The notes: generated by a model not told the origin, from the sequence alone. A stretch of DNA of 64,000 nucleotides from Oscarella lobularis (GCF_947507565.1 NC_089192.1:620001-684000); one strand, 5' to 3'; positions 34,028 through 48,000 are shown, counted from the stretch's first letter. Program-made: numbers and translations.

Positions 34028-34590
34028 CGACAATTTCTCCTGGGGACAATTTCTCCTGGGGACAATTTGTCCTGGGGACAATTTGTCCTGGGGACAATTT
34101 GTCCTGGTACAATTTGTCCTGGGGACAATTTGTCCTGGGACAATTTGTCCTAGGACAATTTGTCCTGGGGACAATTTGTCCTGCGACAATTTGTCCTGGG
34201 ACAATTTGTCCTGGGGACAATTTGTGCTGGGGACAATTTGTCCTGGGACAATTTGTCCTGGGACAATTTGTCCTGGGGACAATTTGTCCTGGGGACAATT
34301 TGTCCTGGGACAATTTCTCCTGGGACAATTTTTCCTGGGGACAATTTTTCCCCAGGTCAAATTCTCCTGGGACAATTTTTCCTGGGACAATTTGTCCTGG
34401 TGACAATTTGTCCTGGGGACAATTTCTCCTGGGACAATTTGTCCTGGGGACAATTTGTCCTCGGACAATTTGTCCTGGGACAATTTGTCCTGGGACAATT
34501 TGTCCTGGGACAATTGTCCTGGGACAATTTGTCCTGGGGACAATTTGTCCAGGGACAATTTGTCTTGGGACAATTTGTCCTGGGACAATT
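34028..34590. repeat. Satellite B, block 2
   Basis: Same 15/16-bp unit as block 1. It ends by switching within a few bases from GGGACAATTT to the TATATATACACCGCC of satellite A. Confidence 0.95.
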
Positions 34591-35586
34591 TATATATACA
34601 CCGCCTGCCGGCGGAGTACGTACACCACTTGCCGGAATATATACACCGCCTGCCGGAATATATACACCGCCTGCCGGCGGAGTACGTACACCGCTTGCCG
34701 GAATATATACACCGCCTGCCGGAATATATACAGCGCCTACCGGCGGAGTACGTACACCGCCTGCCGGAATATATACACCGCCTGCCGGCGGAGTACGTAC
34801 ACCGCTTACCGGAATATATACACTGCCTGCCGGCGGAGTACGTACACCGCTTGCCGGAATATATACACCGCTTGCTGGAATATATACACCGCCTGCCGAC
34901 GGATACGTACACCGCTTGCCTTAATATATACACAGCTTGCCGGAATATATACACCGCTTGCTGGAATATATACACCGTTTGCCGGCGGAGTACGTACACC
35001 GCTTGCCGGAATATATACACCGCCTGCCGAAATATATACACCGTTTGCCGGAATATATACACCGCGTGCCGGAATATGTACACCGCCTGCCGGAATATGT
35101 ACACCGCCTGCCGGCGGAGTACGTGCACCGCTTGCCGGAATATATACACCGCTTGCCGGAATATATACACCGCCTGCCGGCAGAGTACGTGCACCGCTTG
35201 CCGGAATATATACTCCGCTTGCCGGAATATATACACCGCCTGCCGGCGGAGTACGTGCACCGCTTGCCGGAATATATACACCGCTTGCCGGAATATATAC
35301 ACCGCCTGCTGGCGGAGTACGTACACCGCCTGCCAAAATATATACACCGCCTGCCGGCGGAGTACGTACACCGCTTGCCGAAATATATACACCGCCTGCC
35401 GGCGCAGTACGTACACCGCCTGCCGCAATATATGCACCGCCGGCCGGCGGAGTACGTACACCGCCTGCCAAAATATATACACCGCCTGCCGGCGGAGTAC
35501 GTACACCGCTTGCCGGAATATATACACCGCCTGCCGGCGGAGTACGTACACCGCCTGCCGGAATATATTCCCCTGCCCTCCGGAAT
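34591..35586. repeat. Satellite A, second block
   Basis: 21/24-bp units as in the first block, somewhat more diverged (GTGCACCGC and CAGAGTACG variants). Open frames are a by-product of unit length. Confidence 0.95.
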
Positions 35587-35738
35587 ATTTGTCCCCAGGA
35601 CAAATTGTCCCAGGACAATTTGTCCTGGGACAATTTGTCTTGGGGATAATTTGTCCTGGGACAATTTTTCCTGGGACAATTTGTCCTGGGAACAATTTGT
35701 CCTGGGACAATTTGTCCTTGGGACAATTTGTCCTGGGG
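35587..35738. repeat. Satellite B, block 3 (short)
   Basis: About ten 15/16-bp units, opening with the same inverted start (TTTGTCCCCAGGACAAATTG) seen at the other A-to-B junctions. Confidence 0.9.
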
Positions 35739-35837
35739 TATATTTTTTGTAAATCTCTTAACTAAAAAGTCTACTTTCTAAAAAATACACAGACAGGGGC
35801 ACTAGGGGTTTAGAGGGAATGGTGTGTGGTAAAACAC
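35739..35837. other. Short unique spacer
   Basis: About 100 bases of non-repeat, AT-rich sequence between two satellite B blocks. No feature is recognised. Confidence 0.5.
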
Positions 35838-36277
35838 CCTGGGGACAATTTGTCCTGGGGACAATTTGTCCTGGGGATAATTTGTCCCCAGGACAAATTG
35901 TCCTGGCACAATTTGTCCTGGGACAATTTGTCCTGGACAATTTGTCCTGGGACAATTTGTCCTGGGACAATTTGTCTTGGGACAATTTTTCCTGGGGACA
36001 ATTTGTCGTGGGACAATTTGTCCTGGGACAATTTGTCCTGTGGACAATTTGTCCTGGGACAATTTGTCGTGGGACAATTTGTCCTGGGACAATTTGTCCT
36101 GGGACAATTTGTCCTGGGACAATTTGTCCTGGGACAATTTGTCCTGGGACAATTTGTCCTGGGGACAATTTGTCCTGGGACAATTTGTCCTGGGACAATT
36201 TTTCCTTGGGACATTTTCTCCTTGGACAATTTGTCCTGGGACAATTTGTCCTATGACAATTTGTCCTGGGACAATTT
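35838..36277. repeat. Satellite B, block 4
   Basis: 15/16-bp units, mostly the 15-bp form. It ends at a B-to-A junction like that at 34590. Confidence 0.95.
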
Positions 36278-36467
36278 ATATGTACACCTCCTGCCGGCGG
36301 AGTACGTACACCACTTGCCGGAATATATACACCGCCTGCCGGAATATATACACCGCCTGCCGGAGGAGTACGTACACCGCTTGCCGGAATATATACACCG
36401 CCTGCCGGCGGAGTACGTACACCGCCTGCCGGAATATATACACCGCCTGCCGGAATATTTGTCCCCA
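36278..36467. repeat. Satellite A, third block (short)
   Basis: About 190 bases of 21/24-bp units between two satellite B blocks. The first units match the start of the block at 34591, including the CACCACTTGCCGG variant. Confidence 0.95.
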
Positions 36468-36833
36468 GGACAAATTGTCCCGGGACAATTTGTCCTGGGA
36501 CAATTTGTCCTGGGACAATTTGTCCTGGGACAATTTGTCCTGGGACAATTTGTCCTGGAGACAATTTGTCCTTGGACAATTTGTCCTGGGTCAATTTGTC
36601 CTGGGACAATTTGTCCTTACACAATTTGTCCTGGGTCAATTTGTCCGGGGACAATTTGTCCTGGGACAATTTGTCCTGGGGAAAATTTGTCCTGGGGACA
36701 ATTTGTCCTGGGGACAATTTGTCCTGGGACAATTTGTCCTGGGGACAATTTGTCCTGGGACAATTTGTCCTAGGGACAATTTGTCCTGGGACAATTTGTC
36801 CTAGGACAATTTGTCCTGGGGACAATTTGTCCT
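36468..36833. repeat. Satellite B, block 5
   Basis: 15/16-bp units that run directly into satellite C. Confidence 0.95.
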
Positions 36834-37266
36834 TCTCCTATGCCTTTTGCCTTCTCCCTTTGCCTTTTGCCTTTTCCCTTTGCCTTTTGCCTTCTCCCTT
36901 TGCGTTTTGCCTTCTCCCTTTGCGTAATGCCTTCTCCCTTTGCCTTTTGCCTTCTCCCTTTGCCTTTTGCCTTCTCCCTTTTGCCTTTTGCCTTCTCCCT
37001 TTTGCCTTTTGCCTTGTCCCTTTTGCCTTTTGCCTTCTCTCTTTTGCCTTTTGCCTTCTCCCTTCGCCTTTTGCCTTCTCCCTTTTGCCTTTTGCCTTCT
37101 CCCTTTTGCCTTTTGCCTTCTCCCTTTGCCTTTTGCCTTCTCCCTTTGCCTTTTGCCTTCTCCCTTTGCCTTTTGCTTTCTCCTTTGCCTTTTGCCTTCT
37201 CCCTTTGCCTTTTGCCTTCTCCTTTGCCTTTTGCCTTCTCCTTTGCCTTTTGCCTTCTCCCTTTTT
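36832..37266. repeat. Satellite C (about 20-bp CT-rich units)
   Basis: About 22 copies of CTTCTCCCTTTGCCTTTTGC with 19-21-bp variants. The strand is strongly pyrimidine-biased, so it might form triplex-type structures. Open frames (CLLPSPFAF type) are repeat artefacts. Confidence 0.95.
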
Positions 37267-37425
37267 GTAAACAGGGGGTTCCTGGAGGATGTCAGATAAG
37301 TGCCGTGCAATTGTTTATGAGTTGTGTGGCTTTGTTAATGTGTATAGGGGCAATGTTAGGGCAGAGTCAATACTGATAGGTATATAAGGGTTCCTAATTG
37401 TGTTACATATTTCTAATTAGTTTTC
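37267..37425. other. Unique spacer between satellites C and D
   Basis: Non-repetitive sequence of about 160 bases. No feature is recognised. Confidence 0.4.
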
Positions 37426-38029
37426 TTAAGGGCATAGGGATGGGAGGAACAATGACAAGGAGATGGGGCGCGAGGGAGAAGAGGAACAAGCAGGCAGGGA
37501 GGAGAAGGAATATGAAGGGATCGATGGTATGTGATGTAGGTAGAGTTTTAGTTATTGAGGGGTCTCTAATTCGTTTTATAGATGTGTAAGAGCGTAAGGA
37601 AGAATGATACGAGCAACGGATGCGACTGGGAAGAGGAGGATTGGAAGGGAAGGCAATCAGAAGGGAGGATGACTATCGAGGGGGCAAAGGTATGTGATGT
37701 AGGTAGAGTTTTAGTTATTGAGGGGTCTCTAATTCGTTTCTTTAGATGTGTAAGAGCGTAAGAAAGATGGATATAAGCAAGGGACGCGAGTGAGAGGGGA
37801 GGGAAAGGAAGGAAAAACAATGAGAAGGAACGATGGCTATGGATGGAGCAAAGGTATGTGATGTAGGTAGAGTTTTAGTTATTGAGGCGTCTCTAATTTG
37901 TTTCTTTAGATATGTAAGGAAGAAGGATATAAGCAAGGGACGCGTGTGGGAAGGGGAGGAAAGGAAGGGAAGGCAATCAGAAGGAAGGATGACTCTCGAG
38001 GGGGCAAAGGTATGTGATGTAGGTAGAGT
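37426..38029 (+). repeat. Satellite D (about 160-bp units with intron-like segment)
   Basis: Three to four tandem copies. The shared GTATGTGATGTAGGTAGAG begins at 37527, 37690, 37854 and 38010 (periods 163, 164 and 156). In each complete copy, AAAG or ATG precedes GTATGTG, and a pyrimidine-rich stretch ending TTTAG or ATAG follows 55-56 bases later, which is the size and shape of this genome's introns. The parts between are purine-rich and contain stops, so no protein is supported. Confidence 0.8.
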
Positions 38030-38390
38030 TGTCCTGGGGACAATTGTCCTGGGACAATTGGTCCTGGGACAATTTGTTTAGGGACAATTTGTCCTGGGAG
38101 AATTTGTCCTGGGAAGAATTTGTCCTGGGACAAATTGTCCTGGGACAATTTGTCCCCAGGACAATTTGTCCTTGGGACAATTTGTCCTGGGACAATTTGT
38201 CCTGGGGACAATTTTTCCTGGGACAATTTGTCCTAGGGACAATTTGTCCTGGGGACAATTTGTCCTGGGGACAATTTGTCCTGGGACAATTTGTCCTGGG
38301 ACAATTTGTCGTGGGGACAATTTGTCCCGAGGACAAATTGTCTTGGGACAATTTGTCCTGGGACAATTTTTCCTGGGAAAATTTGTCCTT
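38030..38390. repeat. Satellite B, block 6
   Basis: 15/16-bp units between satellites D and E. It begins directly after the fourth D start sequence. Confidence 0.95.
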
Positions 38391-39025
38391 ACAGGAGAGA
38401 CCCGTTGGCTAGCCCCTGTAATTTGGCTGTAATTTATTACAGGAGACACCCGTTTTCTAACCCCCTGTAATTTCGCTGTAGTTTCTTACAGGGGAGACCC
38501 GTTAGCTAGCCCCTGTAATTTCGCTGTAATTTATTACGGGAGAGACTTGTTGGCTAACCCCCTGTAATTTCGCTGTAATTTATTACAGGGGAGACCCGTT
38601 GGCTAGCCCCTGTAATTTCGCTGTAGTTTATTACAGGAGAGACCCGTTGGCTAGCCCCTGTAATTTCGCTGTCATTTTTTACAGGGGGGACCCGTTGGCT
38701 AACCCCCTGTAATTTCGCTGTAGTTTATTACAGGAGAGACCCGTTGGCTAGCCCCCTGTAATTTCGCTGTAATTTTTTACAGGAGAGACCCGTTAGCTAG
38801 CCCCTGTAATTTCGCTGTAATTTATTACGGGAGAGACTTGTTGGCTAACCCCCTATAATTTCGCTGTAATTTATTACAGGGGAGACCCATTGGCTAGCCC
38901 CCTGTAATTTCGCTGTAATTTATTACAGGAGAGACCCGTTAGCTAGCCCTGTAATTTCGCTGTAATTTATTACAGGAGATACCCGTTTGCTAACCCCCTT
39001 TAATTTCGCTGTAATTTTTATGAGA
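38390..39025. repeat. Satellite E (about 48-bp hairpin units)
   Basis: About 13 copies of a 48-49-bp unit: TTACAGGGGAGACCCGTTGG, then CTAGCCCCTGTAATTTCGCT, then GTAATTTA. TTACAGGGG and CCCCTGTAA are inverted arms around about 15 bases, so each unit could fold into a hairpin. Confidence 0.93.
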
Positions 39026-39030
39026 ATTTT

Positions 39031-42000
39031 TTCTGGGACAATTTGTCCTGGGGACAATTTGTCCTTAGGACAATTTGTAGTGGGGACAATTTGTCCTGGG
39101 ACAATTTGTCCTGGGGACAATTTGTCCCCAGGACAATTTGTCCCCAATACAAATTGTCCAGGCACAATTTGTCCTGGGACAATTTGTCCTGGGACAATTT
39201 GTCCTGGGACAATTTGTCCTGGGGACAAATTGTCCTGGGTACAAATTGTCCTGGGGACAATTTGTCCTGGGACAATTTGTCCTGGGGCCAATTTGTCCTG
39301 GGGACAATTTGTCCCCAGGACAAATTGTCCTGGCACAATTTGTCCTGGGACAATTTGTTCTGGGACAATTTGTCCTGGGACAATTTGTCCTGGGGACAAT
39401 TTGTCCTGGGGACAATTTGTCCTGGGACAATTTGTCCTGGGACAATTTTTTCTTGGGACAATTTTTCCTGGGGACAATTTGTCCTGGGACAATTTGTCCT
39501 GGGGACAATTTGTCCTGGGGACAATTTGTCCTGGGACAATTTGTCCTAAGACAATTTGTCCTGGGAGAATTTGTCCTGGGACGATTTGTCCTGGGGACAA
39601 TTTGTCTTGGGGACAATTTATCCTGGGACAATTTGTCCTGGGACAATTTGTCCTGGGGACAATTTGTCCTGGGACAATTTGTCCTGGGGACAATTTGTCC
39701 CCAGGACAAATTGTCCTGGCACAATTTGTCCTGGGACAATTTGTTCTGGGACAATTTGTCCTGGGACAATTTGTCCTGGGGACAATTTGTCCTGGGGACA
39801 ATTTGTCTTACGACGATTTGTCCTGGGACAATTTGTCCTGGGACAATTGTCCTAGAACAATTTGTCCTCGGACAATTTGTCCTGGGGACAATTTGTTCTG
39901 GGGACAATTTGTCCTGGGGACAATTTGTCCTGCGGACAATTTGTCCTGGGACAATTTGTCCTAAGACAATTTTTCCTGGGAGAATTTGTCCTGGGACAAT
40001 TTGTCCTGGGGACAATTTGTCTTGGGGACAATTTGTCCTGGGACAATTTGTCCTGGGACAATTTGTCCTGGGACAATTTGTTCTGGGGACAATTTGTCCT
40101 GGGACAATTTGTCCTGAGGCCAATTTGTCCTGGGGACAATTTGTCCCCAGGACAAATTGTCCTGGCACTATTTTTCCTGGGACAATTTGTTCTGGGACAA
40201 TTTGTCCTGGGACAATTTGTCCTGGGGACAATTTGTCCTGGGGACAATTTGTCCTGGGACAATTTGTCCTGGGGACAATTTGTCCTGGGAAAATTTGTCC
40301 TGGGACAATTTGTCCTGGGACAATTTGTCCTGGGGACAATTTGTCCTGGGACAATTTGTCCTAAGACAATTTGTCGTGGGAGAATTTGTCCTGGGACAAT
40401 TTGTCCTGGGGACAATTTGTCTTGGGGACAATTTGTCCTGGGACAATTTGTCCTGGGACAATTTGTCCTGGGACAATTTGTCCTAGGACAATTTGTCCTA
40501 GGGACAATTTGTCCTGGGACAATTTGTCGTCGGACAATTTGTTCTGGGGACAATTTGTCCTGGGGACAATTTGTCCTGGGACAATTTGTCCTGGGGACAA
40601 TTTGTCTTGGGGACAATTTGTCTTGGGACAATTTGTCCTGGGGACAATTTGTCCCCAGGACAATTTGTCCTCGGGACAAATTGTCCTGGGACAATTTGTC
40701 TTACGACAATTTGTCCTGGGACAATTTGTCCTGGGACAATTTGTCCTAGGACAATTTGTCCTGGGACAATTTGTCCTGGGACAATTTGTCCTGGGAGAAT
40801 TTGTCCTGGGACAATTTGTCCTGGGGACAATTTGTCTTGGGGACAATTTGTCCTGGGACAATTTGTCCTGGGACAATTTGTCCTAGGACAATTTGTCCTA
40901 GGGACAATTTGTCCTGGGACAATTTTTCCTCGGACAATTTGTTCTGGGGACAATTTGTCCTGGGGACAATTTGTCCTGGGACAATTTGTCCTGGGGACAA
41001 TTTGTCTTGGGGACAATTTGTCTTGGGACAATTTGTCCTGGGGACAATTTGTCCCCAGGACAATTTGTCCTCGGGACAAATTGTCCTGGGACAATTTGTC
41101 CTAGGACAATTTGTCCTGGGACAATTTGTCCTGGGGACAATTTGTCCTGGGACAATTTGTCCTGGGACAATTTGTCCTGGGACAATTTGTCCTTGGGACA
41201 ATTTGTCCTGGGACAATTTGTCCTAAGACAATTTGTCCTGGGAAAATTTGTCCTGGGACAATTTGTCGTGGGGACAATTTGTCTTGGGGACAATTTGTCC
41301 TGGGACAATTTGTCCTGGGACAATTTGTCCTGGGACAATTTGTCCTGGGGACAATTTGTCCTGGGGACAATTTGTCTCCAGGACAAATTGTCCTGGCACA
41401 ATTTGTCCTGGGACAATTTGTCCTGGGACAATTTGTCCTGGGACAATTTGTCCTGGGGACAATTTGTCCTGGGGACAATTTGTCCTGGGACAATTTGTCC
41501 TGGGACAATTTGTCCTGGGGACAATTTGTTGTGGGACAATTTGTCCTGGGACAATTTGTTCTGGGGACAATTTGTCCTGGGGACAATTTGTCCTGGGACA
41601 ATTTGTCCTAGGGACAATTTGTCTTGGGGACAATTTGTCTTGGGACAATTTGTCCTGGGGACAATTTGTCCCCAGGACAATTTGTCCTCGGGACAAATTG
41701 TCCTGGGACAATTTGTCCTAGGACAATTTGTCCTGGGACAATTTGTCCTGGGGACAATTTGTCCTGGGACAATTTGTCCTGGGACAATTTGTCCTGGGAC
41801 AATTTGTCCTTGGGACAATTTGTCCTGGGACAATTTGTCCTAAGACAATTTGTCCTGGGAGAATTTGTCCTGGGACAATTTGTCGTGCGGACAATTTGTC
41901 TTGGGGACAATTTGTCCTGGGACAATTTGTCCTGGGACAATTTGTCCTGGGACAATTTGTCCTGGGGACAATTTGTCCTGGGGAGAATTTGTCTCCAGGA

Positions 42001-45000
42001 CAAATTGTCCTGGCACAATTTGTCCTGGGACAATTTGTCCTGGGACAATTTGTCCTGGGACAATTTGTCCTGGGGACAATTTGTCCTGGGGACAATTTGT
42101 CCTGGGACAATTTGTCCTGGGACAATTTGTCCTGGGACAATTTGTTCTGGGGACAATTTGTCCTGGGGACAATTTGTCCTGGGACAATTTGTCCTGGGAC
42201 AATTTGTCCTGGGACAATTTGTCCTGGGACAATTTGTCCTGGGACAATTTGTCCTGGGGACAATTTGTCCTGGGACAATTTGTCCTAAGACAATTTGTCC
42301 TGGGAGAATTTGTCCTGGGACAATTTGTCCTGGGGACAATTTGTCTTGGGGACAATTTGTCCTGGGACAATTTGTCCTGGGACAATTTGTCCTGGGGACA
42401 ATTTGTCGTGGGACAATTTGTCCTTGGGCCAATTTGTCCTGGGGACAATTTGTCCCCAGGACAAATTGTCCTGGCACAATTTGTCCTGGGACAATTTGTT
42501 CTGGGACAATTTGTCCTGGGACAATTTGTCCTGGGGACAATTGGTCCTGGGGACAATTTGTCTTACGACGATTTGTCCTGGGACAATTTGTCCTGGGACA
42601 ATTGTCCTAGGACAATTTGTCCTCGGACAATTTGTCCTGGGACAATTTGTCCTGGGGACAATTTGTCCTGGGGACAATTTGTCCTGCGGACAATTTGTCC
42701 TGGGACAATTTGTCCTAAGACAATTTTTCCTGGGAGAATTTGTCCTGGGACAATTTGTTCTGGGGACAATTTGTCTTGGGGACAATTTGTCCTGGGACAA
42801 TTTGTCCTGGGACAATTTGTCCTGGGACAATTTGTCCTGGGGACAATTTGTCCTGGGACAATTTGTCCTGAGGCCAATTTGTCCTAGGAACAATTTGTCC
42901 CCAGGACAAATTGTCCTGGCAGTATTTGTCCTGGGACAATTTGTTCTGGGACAATTTGTCCTGGGACAATTTGTCCTGGGGACAATTTGTCCTGGGGACA
43001 ATTTGTCCTGGGACAATTTGTCCTGGGCACAATTTGTCCTGGGACAATTTGTCCTGGGACAATTTGTCCTGGGACAATTTGTCCTGGGGACAATTTGTCC
43101 TGGGACAATTTGTCCTAAGAGAATTTGTCCTGGGAGAATTTGTCCTGGGACAATTTGTCCTGGGGACAATTTGTCTTGGGGACAATTTGTCCTGGGACAA
43201 TTTGTCCTGGGACAATTTGTCCTGGGACAATTTGTCCTAGGACAATTTGTCCTAGGAACAATTTGTCCTGGGACAATTTGTCCTCGGACAATTTGTTCTG
43301 GGGACAATTTGTCCTGGGGACAATTTGTCCTGGGACAATTTGTCCTGGGGACAATTTGTCTTGGGGACAATTTGTCTTGGGAGAATTTGTCCTGGGGACA
43401 ATTTGTCCCCAGGACAATTTGTCCTCGGGACAAATTGTCCTGTGACAATTTGTCTTACGACAGTTTGTCCTGGGACAATTTGTCCTTGGACAATTTGTCC
43501 TAGGACAATTTGTCCTGGGACAATTTGTCCTGGGACAATTTGTCCTGGGGACAATTTGTCCTGGGGACAATTTGTCCTGGGACAATTTGTCCTGGGACAA
43601 TTTGTCCTGGGACAATTTGTCCTGGGGACAATTTGTCCTGCGACAATTTGTCCTAAGACAATTTGTCCTGGGAGAATTTGTCCTGGGACAATTTGTCCTG
43701 GGGACAATTTGTCTTGGGGACAATTTGTCCTGGGACAATTTGTCCTGGGACAATTTGTCCTGGGACAATTTGTCCTGGGGACAATTTGTCCTGGGAAAAT
43801 TTGTCCTGGGACAATTTCTTCTGGGGACAATTTGTCCTGGGGACAATTTGTCCTGGGACAATTTGTCCTGGGACAATTTGTCCTGGGACAATTTGTCCTG
43901 GGGACAATTTGTCCTGGGACAATTTGCCCTGGGACAATTTGTCCTGGTTCAATTTGTCCTGGGGACAATTTGTCCTGGGACAATTTGTCCTGGGGCCAAT
44001 TTGTCCTGGGGACAATTTGTCCTGGGGACAATTTGTCTTACGACGATTTGTCCTGGGACAATTTGTCCTGGGACAATTGTCCTAGGACAATTTGTCCTGG
44101 GACAATTTGTCCTGGGGAGAATTTGTCCTGGGGAGAATTTGTCCTGGGACAATTTGTCCTGGGACAATTTGTCCTGGGACAATTTGTCCTGGGGACAATT
44201 TGTCCTGGGACAATTTGTCCTAAGACAATTTGTCCTGGGAGAATTTGTCCTGGGACAATTTGTCCTGGGGACAATTTGTCTTGGGGACAATTTGTCCTGG
44301 GACAATTTGTCCTGGGACAATTTGTTATGGGACAATTTGTCCTGGGGACAATTTTTCCTGGGGACAATTTGTCCTGGGGAGAATTTGTCCTGGGGACAAT
44401 TTGTCCTGGGACAATTTGTCCTGGGACAATTTGTCCTGGGACAATTTGTCCTGGGAAAATTTGTCCTGGAACAATTTGTTCTGGGGACAATTTGTCCTGG
44501 GGACAATTTTTCCCCAGGACAAATTGTCCTGGCACAATTTGTCCCGGGACAATTTGTCCTGGGACAATTTGTCCTGGGACAATTTGTCCTGGGACAATTT
44601 GTCCTGGGACAATTTGTCCTGGGGACAATTTGTCCTGGGGACAATTTGTCCTGGGGACAATTTGTCCTGGGACAATTTGTCCTGGGACAATTTGTCCTGG
44701 GACAATTTGTCCTGGGGACAATTTGTCCTGGGACAATTTGTCCTTGGACAATTTGTCCTAAGACAATTTGTCCTCGGGACAATTTGTCCTGGGGACAATT
44801 TGTCCTAGGACAATTTGTCCTGGGACAATTTGTCCTGGGACAATTTGTCCTGGGACAATTTGTCCTGGGGACAATTTGTCCTGGGGACAATTTGTTCTGG
44901 GACAATTTGTCTTGGGACAATTTGTACTGGGGACAATTTGTCCTCGGGACAAATTGTCCTGGGACAATTTGTCCTGGGACAATTTGTCCTGGGACAATTT

Positions 45001-48000
45001 GTCCGGGGACAATTTGTCCTGGGACAATTTGTCCTGGGGACAATTTGTCCTGGGACAATTTGTCCTAAGACAATTTGTCCTGGGACAATTTGTCCTGCGG
45101 ACAATTTGTCCTGGGACAATTTGTCCTAAGACAATTTTTCCTGGGAGACTTTGTCCTGGGACAATTTGTCCTGGGGACAATTTGTCTTGGGGACAATTTG
45201 TCCTGGGACAATTTGTCCTGGGACAATTTGTCCTGGGACAATTTGTCCTGCGGACAATTTGTCCTGGGACAATTTGTCCTGAGGCCAATTTGTCCTGGGG
45301 ACAATTTGTCCCCAGGACAAATTGTCCTGGCGCAATTTGTCCTGGGACAATTTGTCCTGGGACAATTTGTCCTGGGACAATTTGTCCTGGGGACAATTTG
45401 TCCTGGGGACAATTTGTCCTGGGACAATTTGTCCTGGGGACAATTTGTCCTTGGACAATTTGTCCTGGGACAATTTGTTCTGGAGACAATTTGTCCTGGG
45501 AGAATTTGTCCTGGGACAATTTGTCCTGGGACAATTTGTCCTGGGACAATTTGTCCTGGGACAATTTGTCCTGGGGACAATTTGTCCTGGGGACAATTTG
45601 TTCTGGGACAATTTGTCTTGGGACAATTTGTACTGGGGACAATTTGTCCTCGGGACAAATTGTCCTGGGACAATTTGTCCTGGGACAATTTGTCCTGGGA
45701 CAATTTGTCCGGGGACAATTTGTCCTGGGACAATTTGTCCTGGGGACAATTTGTCCTGGGACAATTTGTCCTAAGACAATTTGTCCTGGGACAATTTGTC
45801 CTGCGGACAATTTGTCCTGGGACAATTTGTCCTAAGACAATTTTTCCTGGGAGACTTTGTCCTGGGACAATTTGTCCTGGGGACAATTTGTCTTGGGGAC
45901 AATTTGTCCTGGGACAATTTGTCCTGGGACAATTTGTCCTGGGACAATTTGTCCTGCGGACAATTTGTCCTGGGACAATTTGTCCTGAGGCCAATTTGTC
46001 CTGGGGACAATTTGTCCCCAGGACAAATTGTCCTGGCGCAATTTGTCCTGGGACAATTTGTCCTGGGACAATTTGTCCTGGGAGAATTTGTCCTGGGGAC
46101 AATTTGTCCTGGGGACAATTTGTCCTGGGACAATTTGTCCTGGGGACAATTTGTCCTTGGACAATTTGTCCTGGGACAATTTGTTCTGGAGACAATTTGT
46201 CCTGGGAGAATTTGTCCTGGGACAATTTGTCCTGGGGACAATTTGTCTTGGGGACAATTTGTCCTGGGAAAATTTTTCTTGGGACAATTTGTCCTGGGGA
46301 CAATTTGTCCTGGGACAATTTGTCCTGGGGCCAATTTGTGCTGGGGACAATTTGTCCCCAGGACAAATTGTCCTGGCACAATTTGTCCTGGGACAATTTG
46401 TTCTGGGACAATTTGTCCTGGGACAATTTGTCCTGGGGACAATTTGTCCTGGGGACAATTTGTCTTACGACGATTTTTCCTGGGACAATTTGTCCTGGGA
46501 CAATTGTCCTAGGACAATTTGTCCTCGGACAATTTGTCCTGGGACAATTTGTCCTGGGTACAATTTGTCCTGGGGACAATTTGTCCTGCGGACAATTTGT
46601 CCTGGGACAATTTGTCCTAAGATAATTTTTCCTGAGAGAATTTGTCCTGGGACAATTTGTCCTGGGGACAATTTGTCTTGGGGACAATTTGTCCTGGTAC
46701 AATTTGTCCTGGGACAATTTGTCCTGGGACAATTTGTCCTGGGGACAATTTGTCCTGGGACAATTTGTCCTGAGGCCAATTTGTCCTGGGGACAATTTGT
46801 CCCCAGGACAAATTGTCCCGGCACGATTTGTCCTGTGACAATTTGTTCTGGGACAATTTGTCCTGGGACAATTTGTCCTGGGGACAATTTGTCCTGGGGA
46901 CAATTTGTCCTTGGACAATTTGTCCTGGGGACAATTTGTCCTGGGACAATTTGTCTTGGGACAATTTGTCCTGGGGACAATTTGTTCTGGGACAATTTGT
47001 CCTAAGACAATTTGTCCTGGGAGAATTTGTCCTGGGACAATTTGTCCTGGGGACAATTTGTCTTGGGGACAATTTGTCCTGGGACAATTTGTCCTGGGAC
47101 AATTTGTCCTGGGACAATTTGTCCTAGGACAATTTGTCCTGGGGACAATTTGTCTTGGGGACAATTTGTCCTGGGACAATTTGTCCTGGGACAATTTGTC
47201 CTGGGACAATTTGTCCTGGGGACAATTTGTCCTGGGACAATTTGTCCTGGGGCCAATTTGTCCCGGGGACAATTTGTCCCCAGGACAAATTGTCCTGGCA
47301 CAATTTGTCCTGGGACAATTTGTCCTGGGACAATTTGTCCTGGGACAATTTGTCCTGGGGACAATTTGTCATGGGGACAATTTGTCCTGGGACAATTTGT
47401 CCTGGGGACAATTTGTCCTGGGGACAATTTGTCCTGGGACAATTTGTCCTGGGGACAATTTGTCCTGGGAAAATTTGTCCTGGGACAATTTGTTCTGGGG
47501 AGAATTTGTCCTGGGGACAATTTGTCGTGGGACAATTTGTCCTGGGACAATTTGTCCTGGGACAATTTGTCCTGGGACAATTTGTCCTTGGGACAATTTG
47601 TCCTGGGGACAATTTGTCCTGGGACAATTTGTCCTGGGGACAATTTGTCCTGGAACAATTTGTTCTGGGGACAATTTGTCCTGGAGACAATTTGTCCCAA
47701 GGACAAATTGTCCTGGCACAATTTGTCCCGGGACAATTTGTCCATCGACAATTTGTCCTGGGACAATTTGTCCTGGGACAATTTGTCCTGGGACAATTTG
47801 TCCTGGGGACAATTTGTCCTGGGGACAATTTGTCCTGGGGACAATTTGTCCTGGGACAATTTGTCCTGGGACATTTTGTCCTGGGACAATTTGTCCTGGG
47901 GACAATTTGTCCTGGGACAATTTGTCCTTGGACAATTTGTCCTAAGACAATTTGTCCTCGGGACAATTTGTCCTGGGGACAATTTGTCCTAGGACAATTT

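Noticed and set aside
36840..37376. Leucine/phenylalanine-rich open frames over satellite C
   Set aside because: Artefact of the CT-rich 20-bp repeat; hydrophobic only because of base composition.
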